A stretch of DNA of 52,121 nucleotides. Source: Streptomyces cellulosae. GTDB lineage: Bacteria; Actinomycetota; Actinomycetes; Streptomycetales; Streptomycetaceae. The stretch is from contig BNBH01000041.1 of the NCBI GenBank assembly GCA_014655195.1, forward strand, positions 1 through 52,121. Direction: 5' to 3'. The position numbers were made by a program, and so were the translations under genes. A model generated the notes under the pieces. That model ran no database searches and was not told the DNA's origin. It saw nothing but the letters and a program-made list of their open reading frames with translations. Of this stretch, positions 1-6,009 are shown one piece after another (the first letter of the stretch is position 1; each line of letters opens with the position of its first letter).

Positions 1-48
1 CTCAAGAACCGCCTCCAGGCCATCGAACGGGACACCGACGTAGCCTGA
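1..48 (+). CDS. 3' end of an unidentified upstream gene (partial)
   Basis: An open frame enters the window and stops at the TGA ending at 48; the visible tail reads LKNRLQAIERDTDVA. It is on the same strand as the arsC fragment and arsT. In arsRBOCT-type operons a regulator, transporter or monooxygenase gene would lie here, but 15 residues are too few to identify it. It could equally be the end of a mobile-element gene whose arrival truncated arsC. Confidence 0.45.
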   Translation, partial: LKNRLQAIERDTDVA

Positions 49-51
49 GCA

Positions 52-97
52 GTGGTGCACACAACTTCGTACTCGGTGGTGCACTCAGATGAGTACG
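52..97. repeat. Short direct and inverted repeats at the truncated arsC junction
   Basis: The 9-mer GTGGTGCAC occurs at 52-60 and 76-84. An inverted repeat CGTACTC (68-74) / GAGTACG (91-97) straddles the arsC fragment start codon at 89. The cluster lies exactly where similarity to arsenate reductase begins, so it may be a recombination scar or a hairpin over the start. Confidence 0.4.
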
Positions 98-334
98 CGG
101 ACAACGCCGAAGATCCTCACCGTCGACGCGGTCCGCGAGTCGGACGTCTGCATCACCATGGGCTGCGGTGACACCTGCCCCGTCTTCCCCGGCAAGCGCT
201 ACCTCGACTGGAAGCTGGAGGACCCGGCCGGCCAGGGCGTCGACGCCGTCCGCCCCATCCGCGACGAGATCAAGACCCTGATCGAGGGCCTGATCGCCGA
301 GATCGCCCCGGAGAAGCCGGAGGCGACGGCGTGA
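89..334 (+). pseudogene. arsC: Arsenate reductase C-terminal fragment, catalytic P-loop missing
   Basis: 81 codons. From about residue 9 the frame matches the second half of thioredoxin-coupled, low-molecular-weight-phosphatase-like arsenate reductases: ILTVDAVRESDVCITMGCG, then the conserved CPVFPGKRYLDWKLEDP block and a C-terminal helix. Family members are about 135-140 aa and begin with a CX5R P-loop (CVHNAGRSQ-type) holding the nucleophilic cysteine; that half is absent. A short unrelated start (MSTRTTPK) replaces it. The reading frame is intact and its stop overlaps the arsT start by 4 bp, so it may still be translated and couple arsT, but arsenate reductase activity is not expected. Confidence 0.75.
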
Positions 335-1305
335 GCGAGATACGCGACGTCGTCATCATCGGCTCCGGCCCTGCCGGATACACCGCCGCCCTCTACACCG
401 CCCGAGCCCAGCTCAATCCCCTGCTCTTCGGCAGCAGCATCTTCGTCGGCGGATCCCTCACCACCACTACCGAGGTCGAGAACTTCCCCGGCTTCCCCGA
501 CGGCATCGACGGACCGGTCCTCATGGAGAACATGCGGATCCAGGCCGAGAAGTTCGGCACCGAGATGATCGACGACGACATCGTCTCCGTCGACCTGACC
601 GGCGACGTCAAGCTCCTCACCGACACGACCGGCACCGTCCACCGCGCGAAGACGGTGGTCATCGCGACCGGCTCCGGCTACCGCAAGCTCGGTCTGCCCA
701 GGGAAGAGGAACTGTCCGGCCGGGGCGTGTCCTGGTGCGCGACCTGCGACGGGTTCTTCTTCCGCGACCGGGACATCGTCGTGGTCGGCGGCGGCGACAC
801 CGCAATGGAGGAAGCCACCTTCCTCACCCGCTTCGCCCGCTCGGTGACCGTCGTCCACCGCCGCTCCACGCTGCGTGCCTCGCAGGTCATGCAGAACCGG
901 GCCTTCGCCGACGACAAGATCTCCTTCGCCTTCGACACCGAGATTGCCGAGATCAAGGAGAGCAACGGCATGCTGGCCGGGCTCGTACTGCGCGACGTCT
1001 CCAGCGGCGCCACCCGCGACCTGGACGCGACCGGCCTGTTCATCGCCATAGGTCACGACCCGCGCACGGAGCTGTTCAAGGGCCATCTGGACTTGGACGA
1101 CAACGGCTACATCACGGTTGTCTCGCCCTCCACCCGCACGGGCATCCCGGGCGTGTTCGCCGCCGGCGACGTCGTCGACCACACGTACCGCCAGGCGATC
1201 ACCGCCGCAGCGAGCGGCTGCCAGGCCGCACTGGACGCGGAGCGGCATCTTGCCGCCCACCACGACGACAGCGCCAAGGCCGCGTTGATCGACGTTCCGG
1301 CCTGA
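331..1305 (+). CDS. Thioredoxin reductase (arsT-like)
   Basis: 324 aa FAD/NADPH disulfide reductase, full family length. The FAD site GSGPAG is at residues 11-16, the redox motif CATC at 136-139, the NADPH site GGGDTAMEEA follows near 152, and the C-terminal FAD block GDVVDHTYRQA is present. It should reduce a thioredoxin with NADPH in the cytosol. The GTG start overlaps the stop of the arsC fragment by 4 bp, the arrangement expected of an arsC-arsT pair in which the reductase recycles the thioredoxin used by ArsC. Since ArsC is broken, this copy is probably an operon leftover or serves general thiol metabolism. Confidence 0.9.
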   Translation: MSEIRDVVIIGSGPAGYTAALYTARAQLNPLLFGSSIFVGGSLTTTTEVENFPGFPDGIDGPVLMENMRIQAEKFGTEMIDDDIVSVDLTGDVKLLTDTTGTVHRAKTVVIATGSGYRKLGLPREEELSGRGVSWCATCDGFFFRDRDIVVVGGGDTAMEEATFLTRFARSVTVVHRRSTLRASQVMQNRAFADDKISFAFDTEIAEIKESNGMLAGLVLRDVSSGATRDLDATGLFIAIGHDPRTELFKGHLDLDDNGYITVVSPSTRTGIPGVFAAGDVVDHTYRQAITAAASGCQAALDAERHLAAHHDDSAKAALIDVPA

Positions 1306-1411
1306 ATGCTCGGGTTGTTGGGGCGGCCAACTCATGCATCAGGACGTTCCGATGGTCGGCTTGACGATTCAGCAGATTACGTAAATACCGCGCACTAGTA
1401 CGACTCTCACG

Positions 1412-1426
1412 TCTACCCTCAAGCCG
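1412..1426 (+). promoter_or_regulatory. Putative leaderless-transcript promoter for the 1426 gene
   Basis: TACCCT (1414-1419) fits the streptomycete -10 pattern TAnnnT and ends 6 nt before the GTG at 1426. No Shine-Dalgarno sequence is visible, as expected for a leaderless mRNA. A good -35 at the right spacing is not seen; a TTGACG at 1361-1366 is too far away. Confidence 0.35.
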
Positions 1427-2238
1427 TGACAACCACCACTGAGGAAGATCGCTACCTCAGACGGATCCTCGCCTTGCTGGACAGCGCCAGGCCGTTCGAG
1501 AGCCTCACCCAATCCGACTCGCGGCAATGGCAGGTCCAGCCCGGCAGCGCCCTCGCTGGGGACGATGCCAAGACCGATCCCTATCAGGTGTCGCACAGCG
1601 TCTGGAACGCTCTGAGCGTGGCCGTCGACCACCTACACTGCTTCCGCTCCACGTTCGCGGACGGCGTGCAGGACAAGTCGGTCTCGATCACACTCCACAC
1701 CCATGGTCAATATTCGCTTCTGCGCGGGGCCTTCGAGAACAGTGCCCGCGCGGTATGGATGCTGGGGCCCGCCCAGCGCCTGATGCGGGTGCAGCGGCGG
1801 CTGTGCATGCAGGCCGGTGAGCACAAGAACTCAGACCGCATGAGAGCGCTGCTGCAGCAACAGCCCAAACGCCCACTAGATGTGCGGATGCAACAGCTGA
1901 CGGACCTCGTCATCAGGGCGGGGACGAACGCGGCCGATGCGAAGAAGGTTCTCAGGCCAGTGCCGTACTCGGAGGTCGTGCGAGAAGCGGGGGCTCTCAT
2001 GCCTATGGGTGCCGCCGAGGCCGAAGCCGTGTGGAGTAGCTGCAGCTCGCTGGCACACGGCGACCTTTACGGCACGCTCAGCGTCCTGGAACGCAACATC
2101 GTGGGCACCCAGGGGCTCGTGAATCTTGCGCAGGTCACCAGCTCCCCCATGGTGCTGTTCTGGGCCGCGGACCGCACTGTCGCAATGATGCGGCGAGGTT
2201 TCGGTCTCTTCGAAGAACGCGCTACCTGCCACCGCTGA
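1426..2238 (+). CDS. Uncharacterised helical protein with S-x3-HG motif
   Basis: 270 aa, soluble, predicted mostly helical. It carries RGAFENSARAVWML near residue 100 and SCSSLAHGDLYG near 205. An arginine/FE helix followed by a late S-x3-HG motif is typical of actinobacterial uncharacterised proteins that resemble the DUF5677/HEPN-like helical bundles; that link is from memory and unconfirmed. The GTG start lacks a ribosome site (possible leaderless start). Codon use is less GC-biased than the chromosomal genes further right, and the next gene is another orphan on the same strand, suggesting acquired DNA. Function unknown. Confidence 0.7.
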   Translation: MTTTTEEDRYLRRILALLDSARPFESLTQSDSRQWQVQPGSALAGDDAKTDPYQVSHSVWNALSVAVDHLHCFRSTFADGVQDKSVSITLHTHGQYSLLRGAFENSARAVWMLGPAQRLMRVQRRLCMQAGEHKNSDRMRALLQQQPKRPLDVRMQQLTDLVIRAGTNAADAKKVLRPVPYSEVVREAGALMPMGAAEAEAVWSSCSSLAHGDLYGTLSVLERNIVGTQGLVNLAQVTSSPMVLFWAADRTVAMMRRGFGLFEERATCHR

Positions 2239-2310
2239 CTGCAACTTCTCGACGGTGACCACATCGCTTCAGCGCCCTCAGCCGACTGGCCGCTCATCAC
2301 ACGTTCAAGA

Positions 2311-2325
2311 GGCACTGTCAGTGCC
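2311..2325. promoter_or_regulatory. 15-bp palindrome GGCACTGTCAGTGCC
   Basis: Perfect 7-bp arms around a single T, 18 nt before the ATG at 2344 and just before a GAGGGAG ribosome site (2326-2332). It could be an operator, a start-site hairpin, or a weak terminator of the preceding gene; no T-run follows. Confidence 0.4.
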
Positions 2326-2343
2326 GAGGGAGACACTCAAGTC

Positions 2344-3363
2344 ATGGGTACTGATCGTGAGTTCAGAATGGCCGACGGCGCGGAGCTTGTGGGCCGCCAA
2401 GACGAATCGTTCGAGATGCTGGTGAGTATCCCCCTCGACGACAGCGGGTTCGTAGGCCGACAGTGCCCGGACTGTTCGTTGGTCTTCCGCATGGATGCCG
2501 AGCACTACAAGGCACTACCTGATGACCTCACCTTGTGGTGCGTCTACTGCGGGCACCACACGGAGCACTCAGAATTCATCACCGAACAACAGCGCGACCG
2601 CGTCATGCGAGCTGCGGGTGACTTCGCTATGCAGACGGTGAGCCAAGAGTTGGCCAAAGCGTTCGGCGGGATGTCCCGCGACACGCGCGGAAGCAGCTTC
2701 TCTTTTTCTTACAAGTCCCGCCCCTTCTGCCCTCGCCCGCTTCCGGAAATCGACGAGGAGCAACTCGTCCGCGTGCGCACCTGTGCCGGCTGCCAAAACG
2801 ACTATGCAGTGTTCGGAGAACACCGGTACTGCCCCGTGTGCGGGCAACTCCCGGCAGCGTCGATCGCCTTCGATGCCCTCCAGGCGGATACCGCCCGGCT
2901 GAACGCACTGGAGACCCTGCCCTCTGACACGAAGGCCCTCCTCCGCGAGCAGGGAGTCTTCACGCGCAACTGGGTCGACACCGTCGAGAACGTGGTCGGA
3001 GTCGTGGAAGCTCTGGCTTCATCCCTCTTCCGCTCGGCCGTGCCCAACGCAGACAGCCTCCTGAACGGCATAGGGGCCATCTTCCAACGCCTCGACCATA
3101 TGGCCGACCTCATCGTCGCAGCAGGGTTCGCCGACCTACGGACGAACCTTGGCACGCAGACGTGGCAGCGCCTCCTCGAAACCTGGGCCGCCCGACACGT
3201 CTTCACCCACAACGACGGCATCGTGGACGAGAAGTACCTGACTCGGGTGCCGGGGTCATCCGCACGGATCGGCCAGCGCCTCGTGCTCACCGACACTACG
3301 TGCCGTCGAGCTCTGGACGACGCCAAGGCCCTGTGCGAATGCCTCATCGACGTGCTTCGTTAG
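2344..3363 (+). CDS. Double zinc-ribbon protein with HEPN-like C-terminus
   Basis: 339 aa. Two CxxC-CxxC ribbons are visible: CPDC with CVYC (about residues 41-69) and CAGC with CPVC (about 145-168), both likely zinc sites. The helical C-terminal part contains RHVFTHNDGIVDEKYL near residue 280. R-x4-H with a polar residue after the Arg is the signature of HEPN ribonuclease domains, so an RNA-targeting enzyme with a zinc-ribbon recognition module is a reasonable inference, not a demonstrated fact. Preceded by GAGGGAG 11 nt before the ATG. It follows another orphan on the same strand; codon bias is weaker than in neighbouring core genes. Confidence 0.7.
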   Translation: MGTDREFRMADGAELVGRQDESFEMLVSIPLDDSGFVGRQCPDCSLVFRMDAEHYKALPDDLTLWCVYCGHHTEHSEFITEQQRDRVMRAAGDFAMQTVSQELAKAFGGMSRDTRGSSFSFSYKSRPFCPRPLPEIDEEQLVRVRTCAGCQNDYAVFGEHRYCPVCGQLPAASIAFDALQADTARLNALETLPSDTKALLREQGVFTRNWVDTVENVVGVVEALASSLFRSAVPNADSLLNGIGAIFQRLDHMADLIVAAGFADLRTNLGTQTWQRLLETWAARHVFTHNDGIVDEKYLTRVPGSSARIGQRLVLTDTTCRRALDDAKALCECLIDVLR

Positions 3364-3409
3364 GCGCCCGCGAGGGCACATCCGGGGCACATGAGCCTGG
3401 GAAACGGCG

Positions 3410-3575
3410 TTGACCCGTGAGAACTACCGAAAGCAGTTTCCGCAGGTCAACGCACATTTCACCGAGAAGCACCAGGTCAGCGACCCGCCGCGTTCAATCG
3501 CTGCACGAGTGGCAGGACTTCTCGCACCGGCTGCACGATGCGGGGCATCAGGCGTATTGCCTGGTGTGGCCGTGA
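3410..3575 (+). pseudogene. Frameshifted remnant of a small gene
   Basis: Two pieces in different frames look protein-like: from 3410, LTRENYRKQFPQVNAHFTEK; and from 3492 to the TGA at 3575, VQSLHEWQDFSHRLHDAG followed by HQAYCLVWP. The second piece has a convincing aromatic-rich C-terminus and a natural stop, but no start is available in its frame. This looks like a decayed gene, perhaps of plasmid or phage origin. The family is not recognised. Confidence 0.4.
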
Positions 3576-3593
3576 GCGGGTGCTGACGTGACG

Positions 3594-3618
3594 GGGGCGG
3601 GTTCTCGGAACCCGCCCC
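3594..3618. terminator. Hairpin terminator with 11-bp stem
   Basis: GGGGCGGGTTC (3594-3604), loop TCG, GAACCCGCCCC (3608-3618), followed by TTCTTC. It sits between the rightward remnant and the leftward kinase gene ending at 3653, so it can serve both strands. Confidence 0.7.
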
Positions 3619-3652
3619 TTCTTCGTGCTCGGAACCCGCCCCTTCTTCGTGC
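3605..3652. repeat. 24-bp tandem repeat (two perfect copies)
   Basis: TCGGAACCCGCCCCTTCTTCGTGC-type units at 3605-3628 and 3629-3652. The unit contains the 3' arm of the terminator hairpin, so this arm has been duplicated, and the second copy ends immediately before the stop codon of the leftward kinase gene. Confidence 0.75.
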
Positions 3653-4615
3653 TCAGCCGTACCGGGTGAACAGGGCGTCGAGGTAGTCCTCCAGGCGGCC
3701 GACGAGGACCTCCGGGGTCAGGTCGGTGCGGCCGAGGGCGCGCCAGGGGACCGCGACCTTCTCCGCGTCGCCGTAGCCGAGGGTGTCCAGAAGGCGCCAG
3801 TAGAGGTGGGCCGGGGCGTCCGGGGCGAGGGCGCCGCCGGCGGCGGTGTAGCGGTCGGCGAAGGCCATGCCCGCCGGGGCGCCGTGCAGCAGGGCGAGGG
3901 CGGTCGCGCAGTGGGCCACGTCCAGGTCGGCCGGTCCCCAGGAGGTCTCCACCCAGTCGACGACGCCGCTGACCTCAGGGGCGTCGTCGGGGCCGGTGAA
4001 CAGGACGTTGCCCGGGTGGAAGTCCCGGTGGAGGAAGCGGCCCGCGTAGGGCGGGGGCTCGCGGCGGATGACGTCGGCCGCCCGTCGCCACAGCCCGGGG
4101 CGCCGGGCGGTCGCGGGCGGTGTCACGCGGTCCGCGGAGGCCCAGGCCTGGTAGGTGCGCGGGCGTCGCCGCGCCGGCACGTCCAGGCGGTGGACGCGGA
4201 CGAGGTGGCGGGCGAGTGCGTCGGCGCGGGCGTCGGGGCCCCGGTCGTCCACGCGGACGGCGCCCGGCAGGCAGGTCATCAGCAGGGACGGGTGGTCGCA
4301 GTGCCGGGCGGTCGCGTCCACCGCGACGAGCGTGGCCGCGGGCACGTCGGTGGCGGCGAGCAGGGTCAGGACGTCCGCCTCACGGGTCAGCAGGCCCTCC
4401 GCGTGCCGGACGAAGAACGGCTTGACGAAGGAGCGCAGGACGAGGGAGCAGCGGCCGTCCGGACCGGTGACGTCCAGGCGGCGCATCTCCGACGTCCAGC
4501 CGCCGCGCAGCCGCTCCACCCCCTCGATGCGCTCGCCCGCGGACAGGGTCTTCTCCACCCAGGCGCGGGTGGAGGCCCAGGAGTGTTCGGTCGTGTCCTC
4601 GACGGTGGTCACCAT
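3653..4615 (-). CDS. APH-family phosphotransferase
   Basis: 320 aa protein of the aminoglycoside phosphotransferase/choline kinase fold. The catalytic loop FLHRDFHPGNVLF places H197, D199 and N203 in the Brenner HxDxxxxN motif, and D220 in VVDWVETSWGPADLD is the metal-binding aspartate. The N-terminal lobe is shorter and less typical. It likely phosphorylates a small hydroxylated or amino compound in the cytosol; the family is broad and antibiotic resistance cannot be inferred. It runs leftwards into the tandem hairpin terminator, and lies 30 bp downstream of the alpha/beta hydrolase on the same strand, so co-transcription is possible. Confidence 0.85.
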   Translation of the reverse strand: MVTTVEDTTEHSWASTRAWVEKTLSAGERIEGVERLRGGWTSEMRRLDVTGPDGRCSLVLRSFVKPFFVRHAEGLLTREADVLTLLAATDVPAATLVAVDATARHCDHPSLLMTCLPGAVRVDDRGPDARADALARHLVRVHRLDVPARRRPRTYQAWASADRVTPPATARRPGLWRRAADVIRREPPPYAGRFLHRDFHPGNVLFTGPDDAPEVSGVVDWVETSWGPADLDVAHCATALALLHGAPAGMAFADRYTAAGGALAPDAPAHLYWRLLDTLGYGDAEKVAVPWRALGRTDLTPEVLVGRLEDYLDALFTRYG

Positions 4616-4645
4616 GCGGGGCAGCCTACGGACGCGGGGTGACGG

Positions 4646-5479
4646 TCAGCCGAGGAAGTGGATCAGGTGCTCGTTCAGCTTCTCCGGCCCGGCGAGCGGG
4701 AGCGAGTGGTGGGTGGCTCCGGGCAGCATCGTCACCTCGGCCCGCGGCAGCACCGCGCGCGCCTTCTCGGCGACCTTCGCGGCGTCGTGCGTGCGGCTGT
4801 GCTCGGCGAGCAGGACCAGGACCGGCATGCGCAGGCCGGCGGCCCGCGGACGGCCGCCGGCGATCAGCTTGCGGCCGGGCACGGTGTCGGCGAGGGCGTG
4901 GACGCGCTGCCAGGTCTCGTCCAGGGGGCGGCCGCCGGTCTCCCAGGCCAGGAACGCCCGGGCGCGGGCCTCGCTCGGGCGGATCATCGAGGGCAACGCG
5001 CGCAGCAGGTAGCCGGGGCGGAACCCGGCGAACACCTGGGTGGGGTCCACGAGGGCGAGCCGGTCGACGCGTCGGGGCGCGTGCAGCGCGTAGCGGGCGG
5101 CCAGCCAGGCGCCGTAGGAGTGGCCGCACAGGTGGGTGCGGGTCAGTCCGAGTCCGTCGAGCAGCGCGTCCAGCCAGGCCGTCAGGTCGTCGGCGCCCTT
5201 CAGCGGGACGCCCCGGCGTTCGGTGCGGCCGGCGTCGCCCAGCAGGTCCACCGCGTGCACCCGGTACCGCCGGCCGAGCGCCGGGGCGTTGGCGTACCAG
5301 ACCAGGCCGGTCGCGGAGCCGCCCGGCAACAGCACCAGTGGGCTGCCGTCCGCCGGGCCGTGCACGTACACCCGGGTGGGCCCGTACGGGGTGTCCACGT
5401 CGCGTGTGCCCGCGGGGTCGGGCCAGCGGGCGCGGAGTTCGTCGTAGGCACGGTCGAAGGCCGAAGGCGATGCGGACAC
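4646..5479 (-). CDS. Alpha/beta-fold hydrolase
   Basis: 277 aa. The nucleophile elbow GHSYG centres on S121, the oxyanion region LLPGGSATG is near residue 51, and a late GATHHSLP motif supplies the catalytic His. The HG pair usual before the oxyanion hole is replaced by PGG. Substrate unknown. It is divergent from a MarR regulator across a 62-bp intergenic region containing a palindromic operator, a classical arrangement in which the regulator controls itself and the hydrolase in response to a phenolic or toxic ligand. Confidence 0.88.
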   Translation of the reverse strand: MSASPSAFDRAYDELRARWPDPAGTRDVDTPYGPTRVYVHGPADGSPLVLLPGGSATGLVWYANAPALGRRYRVHAVDLLGDAGRTERRGVPLKGADDLTAWLDALLDGLGLTRTHLCGHSYGAWLAARYALHAPRRVDRLALVDPTQVFAGFRPGYLLRALPSMIRPSEARARAFLAWETGGRPLDETWQRVHALADTVPGRKLIAGGRPRAAGLRMPVLVLLAEHSRTHDAAKVAEKARAVLPRAEVTMLPGATHHSLPLAGPEKLNEHLIHFLG

Positions 5480-5498
5480 GGAGACACCCCTTGCTCTC

Positions 5499-5530
5499 TC
5501 GCTCAGCGATAATCTCGTTCAGCGAGATGA
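5499..5530. promoter_or_regulatory. MarR-type operator between divergent genes
   Basis: ATCTCG (5512-5517), 5-nt spacer TTCAG, CGAGAT (5523-5528) is a perfect inverted repeat. An overlapping degenerate copy, TCGCTCAGCGAT (5499-5510), precedes it. Position upstream of both start codons suggests control of both the hydrolase and the regulator. Confidence 0.65.
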
Positions 5531-5541
5531 TAGGAGTATGC

Positions 5542-5997
5542 ATGGATGATCGGGCCCCCGCCATGGAACTGGTGCACCTGCTGCGTGCGGTGACCGTGGA
5601 GTTCGACCTCCTCGGGGCCGAGTTCGCCGCGCGCCACGGTCTGCACCCCACCGACGTGCGCGCGCTGATCCACCTGCTGGACGACGCGCGCGCGGACACC
5701 CGCGCGACACCCGGCCGGCTCGGCGAGCAGCTGCGCCTCAACTCGGCCGGGACCACGGCGCTCGTGGACCGCCTGGAGCGGATGGGGCTGGTCCGGCGCA
5801 GCAGGGACACCGCCGACCGCCGGCGCGTGCTGCTGGAGGTGGAGGAGAAGGCCGTACGCCTCGGCCGGTCGTTCTTCGGGTCGGTGATCGACGACGTGGT
5901 GGCGGTCTCCGACGCCTTCGAACCGGGTGAACGGGAGACGGTACGGCGCTTCCTGACGTCGGTGCTGGAGGCGACCCGGAGGGCGCGGTCGTCGTGA
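5542..5997 (+). CDS. MarR-family transcriptional regulator
   Basis: 151 aa winged-helix regulator. Conserved blocks are visible: LHPTDVRALIHLL, the recognition region RLNSAGTTALVDRLERMGLV, and the wing RDTADRRRVLLEVEE. The ATG at 5542 is chosen because GGAG (5533-5536) lies 5 nt upstream; an in-frame ATG at 5527 falls inside the operator and has no ribosome site. It probably represses itself and the divergent hydrolase. Convergent with the SARP gene, 12 bp away. Confidence 0.9.
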   Translation: MDDRAPAMELVHLLRAVTVEFDLLGAEFAARHGLHPTDVRALIHLLDDARADTRATPGRLGEQLRLNSAGTTALVDRLERMGLVRRSRDTADRRRVLLEVEEKAVRLGRSFFGSVIDDVVAVSDAFEPGERETVRRFLTSVLEATRRARSS

Positions 5998-6009
5998 CGT
6001 GAGCACGCG

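Noticed and set aside
199..1335. Long leftward frame opposite arsT
   Set aside because: Low-complexity Gly/Val/Asp-rich shadow; arsT motifs on the plus strand are complete.
3653..4615. APH-like kinase as an antibiotic resistance gene
   Set aside because: The fold is broad and no resistance-specific residues or context can be recognised.
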